DNA of 64,000 nt from Gracilimonas halophila. Lineage in GTDB: Bacteria; Bacteroidota; Rhodothermia; Balneolales; Balneolaceae. Below the pieces are notes generated by a model. The model had not been told where the DNA came from. It saw only the letters and a list, made by a program, of their open reading frames with translations, and ran no database searches. Shown in pieces: positions 26,962 to 36,467 of the stretch (position 1 is the stretch's first letter; the number at the start of each line of letters is the position of its first letter). The stretch lies in assembly GCF_042684365.1 (NCBI RefSeq), contig NZ_JBHULI010000005.1:145202-209201 (forward strand). Reading direction: 5' to 3'. The position numbers and the translations under genes are program-made.

Positions 26962-28224
26962 ATGGACAATGTATTTGATGTACTTATAATTGGAGGTGGA
27001 ACCGGGGGAATCATGACCTCTTCCCAGATCCTCAAAAAAGACCCTTCTCTAAAAGTAGGGGTTATAGAGCCAGGTGACACACACTATTATCAACCGGCCT
27101 GGACTTTGGTTGGGGCAGGTACCTATGACATGGATAAAACAGCCAAACCCATGAAAGAGGTGATGCCAAAGAAAGTTACCTGGATCAAAGACAAAGCCAC
27201 CGGATTCAAACCTGATGAAAATAAGGTATCCACGGAAAAGAACGGTGACTTAGAGTATAATTACCTGATCGTATCGCCCGGTTTGGTGATGGCATTGGAG
27301 AAAATTGAGGGACTGCCTGAGGCAATGGAAAAAGGGGTGGTTTGCAGTAACTACACCGATCCCGAACATGTTTGGGAAACACTCAAAAACTTTAAAGGTG
27401 GAAACGCCATATTTACTCAGCCTACAACCCCAATTAAATGTGGTGGTGCGCCTCAAAAGATCGCTTATTTGTCTGCTGATTATATTAGAAATAAGAACAA
27501 TGACAAAGAATCGAATATTCTATTTGCCACACCGGGAACAGTGATATTTGGTGTAACTGAAGTGGCAGAAACACTTCATAAGGTTTTAGACCGATATGAT
27601 ATGGACCTGAAAACGTATCATGCACCTGTTAAAATAGACCCCGAGAATAAAAAAGTATACTATAACTATATAGGAGAGGAAAAAAACATACCGGGTATAG
27701 AAGAGGGTAATAAATATGGAGCAAAACTTACAGAGGACAATCTTGTTGAAATTCCATTTGAGATGTTGCATCTCGCTCCTCCTCAAAAAGCTCCGGATTT
27801 TGTTGAGAACTCAGATCTTGTTAATGCAGAAGGTTGGCTGGATGTGGATCATCATTCCCTTCAACATAACAAATATCCTAACATCTTTGGCGTCGGGGAT
27901 GTGTGTGGACTTCCAACAGCCAAAACAGGTGCTGCCATTCGAAAACAAGCTCCTATTGTGATCGACAACATATTCAAACTAATGAAACAGGATGAAGCGG
28001 ATAATAGATCCTACAATGGTTATTCATCTTGTCCATTGGTAACCGGATATGGTAAAATGGTGCTGGCAGAATTTGATTACGATAATAATTTCACCCCAGA
28101 TCCTAAACTCAAAGGAATGCTGGTGTTTGATAGCTCCAAAGAACATTACAGGCTATGGCTATTGAAGAAATATGTCCTTCCATATCTGTATTGGAATAAA
28201 ATGCTGAAAGGGAAGAAGGTTTGA
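26962..28224 (+). CDS. sqr: Sulfide:quinone oxidoreductase, type II-like
   Basis: About 420 aa from ATG 26962 (a GTG just before it at 26959 is possible; AAAGAGG at 26948-26954 fits the ATG). The FAD Rossmann motif DVLIIGGGTGGIMTSSQI is at residues 6-23. Redox cysteines C160 (TPIKCGGAPQKIAYLS) and C357 (YSSCPLVTGYGK) match the pair in human-type SQOR enzymes. A C-terminal hydrophobic/aromatic tail (RLWLLKKYVLPYLYW) would attach to the membrane. It oxidises sulfide to a persulfide and passes electrons to quinone; the flanking CstB-like proteins would consume the persulfide. Confidence 0.92.
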   Translation: MDNVFDVLIIGGGTGGIMTSSQILKKDPSLKVGVIEPGDTHYYQPAWTLVGAGTYDMDKTAKPMKEVMPKKVTWIKDKATGFKPDENKVSTEKNGDLEYNYLIVSPGLVMALEKIEGLPEAMEKGVVCSNYTDPEHVWETLKNFKGGNAIFTQPTTPIKCGGAPQKIAYLSADYIRNKNNDKESNILFATPGTVIFGVTEVAETLHKVLDRYDMDLKTYHAPVKIDPENKKVYYNYIGEEKNIPGIEEGNKYGAKLTEDNLVEIPFEMLHLAPPQKAPDFVENSDLVNAEGWLDVDHHSLQHNKYPNIFGVGDVCGLPTAKTGAAIRKQAPIVIDNIFKLMKQDEADNRSYNGYSSCPLVTGYGKMVLAEFDYDNNFTPDPKLKGMLVFDSSKEHYRLWLLKKYVLPYLYWNKMLKGKKV

Positions 28225-28246
28225 TCAATGTGTGTTTAATAAATAT

Positions 28247-28280
28247 CAGGGACGTAGAATCTTACGTTCCTGTGTTTTTT
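28247..28280. terminator. Terminator between convergent sqr and methyltransferase genes
   Basis: CAGGGACGTA (28247-28256) pairs with TACGTTCCTG (28263-28272) with one G-U pair, followed by TGTTTTTTAAA. Confidence 0.75.
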
Positions 28281-28875
28281 AAATCTTCTTCGCTACTACA
28301 CGAATTACCATTGCCTTGCCAATATGATATTTCCCTTCACTGAGATCAACCTCTAATTCTTTCATCCATTCGATATTGGTTCCGGAAAGCAGATCTTGCA
28401 GTTTTTCTTCGGTATATAATACCCGTTCATCTTTAGGTCCACCGGATTCTCGCCCGAGCTGATTCGTAGAATAAACTTCCACGATTATTCTTCCTCCCGG
28501 CCTCAAACTTTGGATCACATTTTGGTATACCTTTTTGATAATGGATCGTGGCAAATGCACATAAATGAAAGCAGCCGCATCATAAACTTCAGTCCCGAAA
28601 GTATATTCTGTGAGATCACTAAGCTCATAGCTGATCTCAACTCCCTTATCGGATGCCAGCTTCAGCGCTTTTTCCTTGCCGGATTTACTGTAATCCACGG
28701 CAGTAACATTCCATCCTTTTTCTGCAGCATAAACTGCATTTCTTCCTTCTCCATCAGCAGGAAGAATGATATTACCCGGTTTAAGAGTTCTCAACTGTTC
28801 GGCAAAGAAGCGATTGGGCTCAATGCCATATACGAATTCCCGTTCTGAGTAGCGCTTATTCCAAAAATCTTTCAT
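28279..28875 (-). CDS. Class I SAM-dependent methyltransferase (TehB/thiol-MT-like)
   Basis: 198 aa. Starts WNKRYSEREFVYGIEPNRFFAEQL, then the SAM-binding region ILPADGEGRNAVYAAEKGWNVTAVDYS (motif I, GEGRN) and AAAFIYVHLPRSI. The WNxRY...YG.EPN opening is typical of TehB-like enzymes that methylate small chalcogen or thiol compounds. Location between sqr and the second CstB-like gene would fit sulfide or thiol methylation, but this is contextual inference. Confidence 0.85.
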   Translation of the reverse strand: MKDFWNKRYSEREFVYGIEPNRFFAEQLRTLKPGNIILPADGEGRNAVYAAEKGWNVTAVDYSKSGKEKALKLASDKGVEISYELSDLTEYTFGTEVYDAAAFIYVHLPRSIIKKVYQNVIQSLRPGGRIIVEVYSTNQLGRESGGPKDERVLYTEEKLQDLLSGTNIEWMKELEVDLSEGKYHIGKAMVIRVVAKKI

Positions 28876-28948
28876 AATAGTTTTCGATGGGGTTAAGATG
28901 TAGTATTTTCTTCCGGCTCATAAAACACAAAATTATATAAACTCTTTC

Positions 28949-30355
28949 ATGTTTTTTCAGCAGATCTTTGAAGAAAAACTTGCACAATATGCATATCTGA
29001 TCGGATGTCAGGCTACCGGGGAAGCGATCATTGTGGATCCTATGAGGGATATTGATCGCTACAAAGCCATTGCCCAAAAGAATAACCTGCAGATAGTAGC
29101 TGCTACTGAAACACATATTCATGCCGATTATCTATCAGGATTACGAGAATTTGCAGAACATGGAGTTAAAGTCTTAGTCTCGGATGAAGGGGATAATGAC
29201 TGGAAATACGAATGGGTGATCGGAAGTGATTATGAATATCAGCTGTTGAAAGATGGTGATCAGTTTGCCATCGGTAACATCAAATTCACCGTAAAGCATA
29301 CACCGGGACATACGCCTGAGCATATCAGCTTTTTAGTTACTGATGGTGCCGCAACCGATGAACCCATGGGAATACTTTCCGGAGATTTTATTTTTGTTGG
29401 TGATGTAGGACGACCTGATCTGCTGGAAACGGCTGCCGGACAAGAAGGTGCGATGCAAGAATCGGCGAAAGTGATGTATGATTCCATTCAGAAATTCAAA
29501 GAGATGCCGGATTACTGGCAGGTGTGGCCGGGTCATGGAGCCGGAAGTGCATGTGGGAAAGCACTGGGCGCAATTCCCGAATCAACGGTGGGGTATGAGC
29601 ATCGCTTTAACAGTTCGATACTGGCAGCTGTCAGCGAGCAGGATTTTGTGGATTACATATTGGATGGGCAGCCCGAACCACCCTTGTATTTTGCCCGAAT
29701 GAAACGGGATAACAAAAAAGGTCCGAAAGTGCTTGGGGCAATTCCTCAGCCTGAAAATATCACGATAGAACAGATGATCGGGAAAGTTAGGATCTCCGGT
29801 GGAGTGATTCTCGATACCCGGGATCGATATGCATTCATGGAAGGTCATATTGAAGGTTCGTTACTTTCACCTTTAAATAAAGCGTTTAATACCGTGGCAG
29901 GATCATATATTCGGGCGGAAGAGCAGATATTCCTGATCTCTGAAGAAGAAAAAATTGAAGAAGCGGTTTTGGATCTGATCCGAATCGGGTTGGATAACAT
30001 CGCCGGATTTGCCACACCTGATCAACTTAGGGGATTTGATGAAAAGGGTGGAGAGTTGTTTTCTACAGAAACGATTGATTTCAAAGAAACGGAAGAATAC
30101 CTGAATGCGGGAGAAGCATATTTACTGGATGTTCGGAAGCAGTCTGAGTTTGAAGAAGGCCACATTCCCGGCGCATTGAATATTGCCCACACCCGACTAT
30201 TAGACCGGATCGAGGAAGTGCCCAAGGATAAACCTGTGATGGTTTCATGTCAAAGCGGAGCTCGCTCTGCTGTAGCTTCCGCCATGCTTGAACGCGCTGA
30301 TTATGCGGTGAAATACGTGGATGATCTGATCGAGGAGTGGCTAAAGAAAAGATAG
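28949..30355 (+). CDS. CstB-like persulfide dioxygenase / rhodanese fusion (copy 2)
   Basis: 468 aa, same three-domain layout as the 21245 protein and clearly its paralogue. MBL ligands are in ETHIHADYLSG and HTPGHTPEH. The middle rhodanese is inactive (SEEEK in place of the Cys loop). The C-terminal rhodanese has C434 in SCQSGARS. Start at ATG 28949, 73 bp from the divergent methyltransferase start. Probably the same reaction with a different physiological setting or partner. Confidence 0.9.
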   Translation: MFFQQIFEEKLAQYAYLIGCQATGEAIIVDPMRDIDRYKAIAQKNNLQIVAATETHIHADYLSGLREFAEHGVKVLVSDEGDNDWKYEWVIGSDYEYQLLKDGDQFAIGNIKFTVKHTPGHTPEHISFLVTDGAATDEPMGILSGDFIFVGDVGRPDLLETAAGQEGAMQESAKVMYDSIQKFKEMPDYWQVWPGHGAGSACGKALGAIPESTVGYEHRFNSSILAAVSEQDFVDYILDGQPEPPLYFARMKRDNKKGPKVLGAIPQPENITIEQMIGKVRISGGVILDTRDRYAFMEGHIEGSLLSPLNKAFNTVAGSYIRAEEQIFLISEEEKIEEAVLDLIRIGLDNIAGFATPDQLRGFDEKGGELFSTETIDFKETEEYLNAGEAYLLDVRKQSEFEEGHIPGALNIAHTRLLDRIEEVPKDKPVMVSCQSGARSAVASAMLERADYAVKYVDDLIEEWLKKR

Positions 30356-30440
30356 GAATATCCAATATCCAACACGGAATATTCAGTTAACAAGTGACCC
30401 ACTTGGATATTCCGTGATGGATATTGATTATTGGATATTC
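30356..30440. repeat. Imperfect long inverted repeat between convergent genes
   Basis: CACGGAATAT (30373-30382) pairs with ATATTCCGTG (30407-30416). The outer flanks GAATATCCAATATCCA (30356-30371) and the complement of TGGATATTG...TTGGATATTC (30418-30440) extend the stem. It overlaps the 3' end of the tag gene and probably ends transcription from both sides. Confidence 0.65.
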
Positions 30441-31006
30441 ATAAGCTTTTGGTACCGAAAACAATCCACAGTATGATCCATCACCAATCCGCACGCTTGC
30501 ATATGGGCGTACATGATGGTGCTTCCCACAAACTTGAATCCGCGCTTTTTCAGGTCTTTACTGAGGGCATCTGATTCTTTGGTAGTGGCCGGGACTTCCT
30601 TCATACTTTTCCAGTTATTTATGATCGGTTCGCCCCCGACAAATTCCCAGATGTAGTTGTCGAAACTTCCGAATTCTTCCTGTATTTCCAGAAACAGTTG
30701 AGCGTTGGTCACCGCAGACCGTACTTTCAGCTTGTTGCGTATGATCCCCTCATCTTGTAGAAGTTCCTGGATCCTGGCTTCGTCAAACTGAGCAACTTTC
30801 CCGGGATCAAAATCAGCAAAGGCCTTTCGATAGCCTTCCCTGCGTTTCAGGATAGTAGACCAACTCAGTCCGGCTTGGGCACCTTCGAGGATCAAAAATT
30901 CAAAATGAGTTGGATCATCATGAACGGGAACCCCCCATTCTTCATCGTGATATGTAATGTATTCGGGGAATGTGTCTTCTGCCCAATCGCAACGTTTTCG
31001 GCTCAT
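30428..31006 (-). CDS. tag: DNA-3-methyladenine glycosylase I
   Basis: 192 aa, usual length. It has the TagI N-terminus RKRCDWA (Zn-ligand Cys6), HDEEWGVPVHDD, the recognition helix AGLSWSTILKRREGYRKAF, and the C-terminal zinc-snap residues in HMQACGLVMDHTVDCF. It excises N3-methyladenine from DNA for base-excision repair. Confidence 0.94.
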   Translation of the reverse strand: MSRKRCDWAEDTFPEYITYHDEEWGVPVHDDPTHFEFLILEGAQAGLSWSTILKRREGYRKAFADFDPGKVAQFDEARIQELLQDEGIIRNKLKVRSAVTNAQLFLEIQEEFGSFDNYIWEFVGGEPIINNWKSMKEVPATTKESDALSKDLKKRGFKFVGSTIMYAHMQACGLVMDHTVDCFRYQKLMNIQ

Positions 31007-31111
31007 TATATGTATTTATAGGTGATAATTCGGATGCCTTAAAGTATAAAAGAGTTTAATTATTTCTACCTTATAAATTCACTCACAATCACTTATACAA
31101 ATAATATATTC

Positions 31112-33913
31112 ATGAATTGGAAACAAACCGTAATCGATCTTGCTGAAAAAAGTGGAATAAGTGAAAGCCTTTCAACACGGGTTGTCAAGCTCACAGAGAT
31201 CTTGGAGGAACTGGCTGTAGAAAAGCATGGAGATGATTTTGTAGAAAAGCTTGGACGTCTTCCCTTAGAAAGTGCGAAAGCACTGGATGATGGTGATGAA
31301 ACTGCTATCAAAGATCTTCAAAAAGAAATGGACGGTTTGTCATTGGATGAGATCAAAGAGATCCTTCGTATGTATACCATGTTCTTCCATCTGGTGAACT
31401 CGTTAGAGCAACATGAGATCAGCAGGGTGAACCGAAGCCGGGAATTTGACGAAACCCCGGAATCTCCCCGGAAAGAAAGTATTGCTGAGTCAGTGTATCG
31501 AATGAAAAAAGAAGGGTATAGTTTTGAAGAAGCACTGGATATTTTCCATCAGATGGATATTCAGCCTACCATTACGGCTCACCCCACCGAAGCCCGCAGG
31601 CGCAGCGTATTGTTAAAACAGCAAGAGCTCGCTTCTATGATCTCTCGTCTTGGAGACAGCGATATAACGCCGGATGAAAAAATTGACATGCGGCGTGAGA
31701 TCCTGAATCAATTGAACTTACTTTTACTGACCGATGAAGTTCGTTCAGAACGGCTTTCTGTAGAGGATGAGGTAGAAAATGGTCTGTTCTATTTCACCCA
31801 TTCTATATGGGATTCCATCCCTGTTCTGTATCGTGACATTCGCCAGGCTTTTGATACTTATTACGGACAGCGACCTGAAATTCCTATCGTTTTGAGATAT
31901 CGTTCATGGATCGGGAGTGATCGCGATGGAAATCCAAATGTAACTTCCGATGTAACCTGGCAAACGGTACTCGAACAGCGCCGAACGGTCTTGAACTTAT
32001 ATCTGGATGAATTGAATGAACTTCGTCGTTATCTAAGTGTCTCTGATAAACAGGCTTCGGTTTCTGAGAAGCTGGAAGATTCTGTCCGAAAAGATGAGAA
32101 GGAATTTCCTCTTTCCGAACGATACCAAAGAAGGTACAAGCATGAGATCTATCGGAGAAAAGTGACGCACATCATGCACAAAATTCAATTTCTGCTGGAT
32201 GTGATTTCTAAGGATAAAGCTGAGATCCTGAGTAATTCAGAAAAGTATGGGCCAAAAGATTTTATTGAAGACCTTGAGTTGATCAAACAGAGTCTGGTTG
32301 AAAATAGACTTCCAGGTTTATCGGAACAGGGGAGGCTGGAAGATCTCATCATACGGGCCAGAACATTCGGCTTTCATTTAAGTGCGCTGGATATACGTCA
32401 GCACAGTTCTTTGCATGAAGAAACAGTAGAAGAACTGCTTGCTCAGGCCAACGTCGTAGATAAATATGGAGGATTGAGTGAAGATGAAAAGATCGAGGTT
32501 CTGGTGAAAGAGCTTTCGAATCCTCGGCCATTGAGTCCTGTTGAGAGTGAACGCTCTGCAGTTTCAGATAAGGTAATTACGGTATTTGAAGAGATCCGAG
32601 ATATGCAGGCCTTGAATCCTGATATTTTTGGAAGCTACATCATCAGCATGACGCACGGAATCAGTGATATGATGGAAGTAATGTTGATTGCCAAAGAAGT
32701 AGGGCTTTGGAGTTCTGTAAAAGGAACAGTGGACAGTCAGCTTGATGTAGTACCGCTTTTTGAAACCATTGAAGATCTGGAAAAAAGTGCCGATCTGATG
32801 GGACAAATGTATGAGCATGACCTGTATTCCAGGCATCTTAGTTCAAGGGGTAACTTCCAGGAGATCATGCTCGGTTATTCCGATTCAAACAAAGATGGAG
32901 GTTACTGGATGGCCAACTGGGCACTTGACAAGGCCCAGTACGAACTTGGAACTGTGTGTCGGAAATATGAAGTTGATTTCAGGTTATTTCATGGACGGGG
33001 AGGAACGGTTGGTCGCGGTGGCGGGCAGTCGAATCAAGCAATAGTAGCCATGCCGGCAGTAGCAAACAATGGGCGGATCCGATTTACGGAACAAGGAGAG
33101 GTGATCTCATTCCGTTACATGCTTTCATCTATCACTCACCGTCATCTGGAACAGATCGTCAATGCGATGGCTAAGGTAACTATGGCTCAGTATTCTGAGT
33201 CAGCCGGATATTTGTCCGGTAAGGAGAAAGAGCGTGAGATCATCGAAATAATAGCTGAAACTTCTATGAAGGCATACCGTGAACTGATCGATGATCCTGA
33301 ATTCTGGGATTGGTATTCAGGTATCACCCCAATTGAGCATATTGGGAAGTTGCCGATTGCATCCCGGCCGGTTTCACGCGGCTCATCCGGTGAAATGACT
33401 TTTGATACATTGAGAGCAATTCCATGGGTGTTTGCCTGGACACAAGTTCGATATAACACCCCGGGATGGTACGGAATTTCCGAAGGATTGGAAGCCGCAA
33501 AACAAAAGAATGAAAACACGATGGAAGTGCTGCAAAAATGGCATAAAGAATGGACCTTTTTCCATACCGTGTTAAATAACTCTCAGCGGGAGATGGCACG
33601 TACTCATTTACCGACTTCCGGACTGTATAATTCCGAGTCATCACAATTCCATAACAAACTCACCGAAAGATATGGCGAGGCTGAAAAGTGGATCACGGCC
33701 ATAACAGGCTATGAGCATATTTTAGATCATAATAAAGTGATACAGAACTCAATACTATTTAGAAATCCATTTACCTATCCCATGAATTTCATACAAGCAG
33801 AATTACTTAAAAGGTGGAAGGAAGCAGATGATGAAGATCAAAGAAAACAGCTTACAGAGATATTATTTCTAAACATAAACGGGATAGCGGCAGCAATGCA
33901 AAGCACGGGTTGA
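31112..33913 (+). CDS. ppc: Phosphoenolpyruvate carboxylase
   Basis: 933 aa, slightly longer than the E. coli enzyme. Catalytic His157 is in TITAHPTEARRRS. Other conserved blocks are LGYSDSNKDGG, FHGRGGTVGRGGG and VFAWTQVRYNTPGWYG. It carboxylates PEP to oxaloacetate (anaplerosis). The C-terminus reads AAMQSTG where the E. coli enzyme, as I recall it, has MRNTG with the aspartate-binding Asn next to last but one, so feedback by aspartate may differ. Single gene with its own promoter region. Confidence 0.95.
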   Translation: MNWKQTVIDLAEKSGISESLSTRVVKLTEILEELAVEKHGDDFVEKLGRLPLESAKALDDGDETAIKDLQKEMDGLSLDEIKEILRMYTMFFHLVNSLEQHEISRVNRSREFDETPESPRKESIAESVYRMKKEGYSFEEALDIFHQMDIQPTITAHPTEARRRSVLLKQQELASMISRLGDSDITPDEKIDMRREILNQLNLLLLTDEVRSERLSVEDEVENGLFYFTHSIWDSIPVLYRDIRQAFDTYYGQRPEIPIVLRYRSWIGSDRDGNPNVTSDVTWQTVLEQRRTVLNLYLDELNELRRYLSVSDKQASVSEKLEDSVRKDEKEFPLSERYQRRYKHEIYRRKVTHIMHKIQFLLDVISKDKAEILSNSEKYGPKDFIEDLELIKQSLVENRLPGLSEQGRLEDLIIRARTFGFHLSALDIRQHSSLHEETVEELLAQANVVDKYGGLSEDEKIEVLVKELSNPRPLSPVESERSAVSDKVITVFEEIRDMQALNPDIFGSYIISMTHGISDMMEVMLIAKEVGLWSSVKGTVDSQLDVVPLFETIEDLEKSADLMGQMYEHDLYSRHLSSRGNFQEIMLGYSDSNKDGGYWMANWALDKAQYELGTVCRKYEVDFRLFHGRGGTVGRGGGQSNQAIVAMPAVANNGRIRFTEQGEVISFRYMLSSITHRHLEQIVNAMAKVTMAQYSESAGYLSGKEKEREIIEIIAETSMKAYRELIDDPEFWDWYSGITPIEHIGKLPIASRPVSRGSSGEMTFDTLRAIPWVFAWTQVRYNTPGWYGISEGLEAAKQKNENTMEVLQKWHKEWTFFHTVLNNSQREMARTHLPTSGLYNSESSQFHNKLTERYGEAEKWITAITGYEHILDHNKVIQNSILFRNPFTYPMNFIQAELLKRWKEADDEDQRKQLTEILFLNINGIAAAMQSTG

Positions 33914-33984
33914 TTTATAGCCTTAAAAGAACAAATAACAGTATGGTGACTGTTATTTAATCCGAAACATGTTATTTTAGAATC

Positions 33985-35076
33985 ATGATGAATGAGATAA
34001 TTACGAATACGAATATTACAATAGAACCGGTTGAACAAAGCCGTATCCATGAGGTTGATTTTAATAATCTTGTGTTTGGGCGTAAGTTCTCCGATCACAT
34101 GTTTGAAATGGAGTTTCAGGGTGATAAATGGGGTGCACCTGTCATCAAACCCTATGCTCCTTTTAAAATGACACCCGCGACCAATGTACTGCATTATGGT
34201 CAGGCTGTATTTGAAGGTATGAAGGCCTATTATGTGGATGAAAACACCATACATATTTTCAGGCCTAAGGCACATTATGAACGGTTCAACAACTCATGCC
34301 GCAGAATGTGCATTCCTGAAACAGAATACGAGATCTTTATCGAAGCGCTGGAGACCCTGATCAAACTGGATCATCAGTGGATTCCGAAAAGATCCGGTAC
34401 GGCATTATATATCCGTCCTTTCATTTTTGCTTCTGATGACCTTCTTGCTGCCCGTTCATCTGATACATTCACTTATCAGATCATTACCTCACCGGTTGGG
34501 GCTTATTATTCCGAAGGATTCAATCCCGTATCTCTTACCACTACGGATGAATATGTTCGTGCTGTAAAAGGAGGAACCGGGGAAGCTAAGGCAGCCGGAA
34601 ATTATGCCGGAAGTTTTCTGCCTGCCAAAAAAGCCAAAGCCGAAGGTTACACTCAGGTACTTTGGCTGGATGCAAAAGAGCACAAGTATATTGAAGAAGT
34701 GGGAACTATGAACATTCATTTCCTGATCGGTGATACGCTCGTGACTCCTGCATTAACCGGCTCGATACTTCCCGGAGTAACTCGTCGTTCAGTGATCGCA
34801 CTTGCCAAAGAGTGGGGTTTGAATGTAGAAGAACGTAGAATTACCATAGACGAAGTTTTCGAAGCACATGAGAAAGGCGAGTTGAAGGAAGTATTTGGTT
34901 CCGGAACTGCAGCTGTGGTTTCACCTGTAGGGTTGATCCACCATAAAGGAAAGAATATTGAACTCGATCGAGAGAAGCCCGGTGAATTTGCTCAAAAATG
35001 TTTCGATAAGATCACTGATATCCAATATGGACGGGCAGAAGATAAATTTGGCTGGGTGCATAAGGTAAGCATCTAA
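33985..35076 (+). CDS. ilvE: Branched-chain amino acid aminotransferase (BCAT type II)
   Basis: 363 aa, the longer eukaryote/Gram-positive-like BCAT form. PLP lysine K202 is in GEAKAAGNYAGSFLPAKKAK. EVGTMNIHFLIGD and TPALTGSILPGVTR are the substrate- and PLP-phosphate-binding blocks. It converts branched-chain 2-oxo acids and amino acids. Two adjacent ATGs (33985, 33988) are possible starts. crcB begins 2 bp after the stop. Confidence 0.93.
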   Translation: MMNEIITNTNITIEPVEQSRIHEVDFNNLVFGRKFSDHMFEMEFQGDKWGAPVIKPYAPFKMTPATNVLHYGQAVFEGMKAYYVDENTIHIFRPKAHYERFNNSCRRMCIPETEYEIFIEALETLIKLDHQWIPKRSGTALYIRPFIFASDDLLAARSSDTFTYQIITSPVGAYYSEGFNPVSLTTTDEYVRAVKGGTGEAKAAGNYAGSFLPAKKAKAEGYTQVLWLDAKEHKYIEEVGTMNIHFLIGDTLVTPALTGSILPGVTRRSVIALAKEWGLNVEERRITIDEVFEAHEKGELKEVFGSGTAAVVSPVGLIHHKGKNIELDREKPGEFAQKCFDKITDIQYGRAEDKFGWVHKVSI

Positions 35077-35078
35077 GC

Positions 35079-35471
35079 ATGAATGTTGATCTGCTTAAAA
35101 TAATTGCGGTCGGCTCCGGTGGTTTCATTGGAGCCGTTTTTCGTTATCTCATCTCCATTTTTGCTCAGTCCCAGTTTCCATCCAGTAAATTTCCATACGG
35201 TACAGTAGCCGCAAACCTTATAGGTTGCTTGGTGATAGGATTTCTGGCCGGATTATTTGAACTCAAATCCTGGGCTAATCCTGAATTCCGACTCTTTATC
35301 TTTGTGGGGATTTTGGGCGGGTTTACCACTTTTTCTACGTTCTCCCATGAAACCTTCTTGCTGTGGGAAAATGGAAAGTTTTTGATGAGCCTATTGAATA
35401 TAGGTGTACAGGTAATTTTTGGATTTGTGTTTGTGTGGGTTGGGTTTCAAATAGTAAGATTGTTTAGCTGA
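35079..35471 (+). CDS. crcB: Fluoride efflux transporter CrcB/Fluc
   Basis: 130 aa, four membrane segments. Family motifs: GGFIGAVFRYLIS (N-terminal, with the pore-facing Arg), FPYGTVAANLIGCLVIGF and GFTTFSTFSHE (the Na+-binding TM3 break and Phe-box). Acts as a dual-topology dimer exporting F-. It directly follows ilvE (2-bp gap), so it is co-transcribed; there is no fluoride riboswitch. Confidence 0.95.
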   Translation: MNVDLLKIIAVGSGGFIGAVFRYLISIFAQSQFPSSKFPYGTVAANLIGCLVIGFLAGLFELKSWANPEFRLFIFVGILGGFTTFSTFSHETFLLWENGKFLMSLLNIGVQVIFGFVFVWVGFQIVRLFS

Positions 35472-35479
35472 GTGGAACC

Positions 35480-36409
35480 TTAGTACCCCTTTTCCCGATC
35501 TACCTCATACAACAAATCCATCCCTGACATTGCACGTTTATAATTTTCAACGATCACTTCAGCGGCTTCTTTGGCAGGTGTGATAGCCGCAATGTGTGGA
35601 GTGATCATGATCTGTTTGCGGTTCCAGAAAGAGTGATTTTTAGGTAATGGTTCCTCTTCAAATACATCGAGGCAGGCTCCTTCCAGATAGCCCATATCAA
35701 ATGCGTAGATCAGATCCTCTTCCACTAAATGATCACCGCGACCTACATTTATTAAATATCCTGGCTTTTTTAGTTTTTTGAAAATATCAAGATCCAGGAA
35801 TCCTTCCGTCTCATCGGTAAGAGGGAGGAGGTTGACCAGGATCTTTGTTTCGGAAAGGAAATCATCAAGGTCACCTTTACCTGCAAAGGAAGTTATCCCA
35901 TCAATATCCTTTTTAGAGCGGCTCCATCCCAAAACTATATATCCTTGTTTAGCCAACAATGTTGCAACATTAAGCCCCATTTCACCCAAGCCCATAATGC
36001 CAACAGGCGCATACTTCTTTGGGAGGGTATTTTTCTGCTCCCAAACTCCTTTACGTTTGTTCTCAAAATATTCACCGATATGAAGGCGGTAATTGATGAT
36101 CGCATTCAGAACATACTCTGCCATTTGTTCTTGAAGCGAATCTGTAACCAGGCGACAGATAGAGATATCTTCAGGAATGCTCTCATCATCCAGTAAATGA
36201 TTTACACCTGCTCCCAAAGAAGAAACCGCCCTTAGGTTGGTGTAATTACCCAATACTTTTTCAGGATGATTCCAGCAAACGGCAAAATTCACCCGTTCTC
36301 TATTTTCAACCCTTGGCCAGATCTCCACATCCAGATTGGGGTCTTTTTCGAGCAGGGCTTTTTTAAGCGAATCGAAATCTCTGTTTTTTGCGATCAGTAA
36401 AAGAGACAT
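35480..36409 (-). CDS. D-2-hydroxyacid dehydrogenase, GhrA-like glyoxylate/hydroxypyruvate reductase
   Basis: 309 aa. The NAD(P)-binding loop GIMGLGEMGLNVATLLAKQ is followed by WSRSKKD, suggesting an NADP preference. Catalytic Arg, Glu and His are in NVGRGDHLVEEDL, CLDVFEEEPLP and ITPHIAA. Length and the short N-terminal catalytic domain fit the GhrA (YcdW) branch, which reduces glyoxylate and hydroxypyruvate. Confidence 0.88.
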   Translation of the reverse strand: MSLLLIAKNRDFDSLKKALLEKDPNLDVEIWPRVENRERVNFAVCWNHPEKVLGNYTNLRAVSSLGAGVNHLLDDESIPEDISICRLVTDSLQEQMAEYVLNAIINYRLHIGEYFENKRKGVWEQKNTLPKKYAPVGIMGLGEMGLNVATLLAKQGYIVLGWSRSKKDIDGITSFAGKGDLDDFLSETKILVNLLPLTDETEGFLDLDIFKKLKKPGYLINVGRGDHLVEEDLIYAFDMGYLEGACLDVFEEEPLPKNHSFWNRKQIMITPHIAAITPAKEAAEVIVENYKRAMSGMDLLYEVDREKGY

Positions 36410-36467
36410 AGGTTCCTTTGGCTTGATGAAGTAAGAAGATAGGAATTCGCAATAACTTCTGAGATCA

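Noticed and set aside
35060..35079. Fluoride riboswitch for crcB
   Set aside because: Only 2 bp separate ilvE and crcB; no room for one and no such motif before ilvE.
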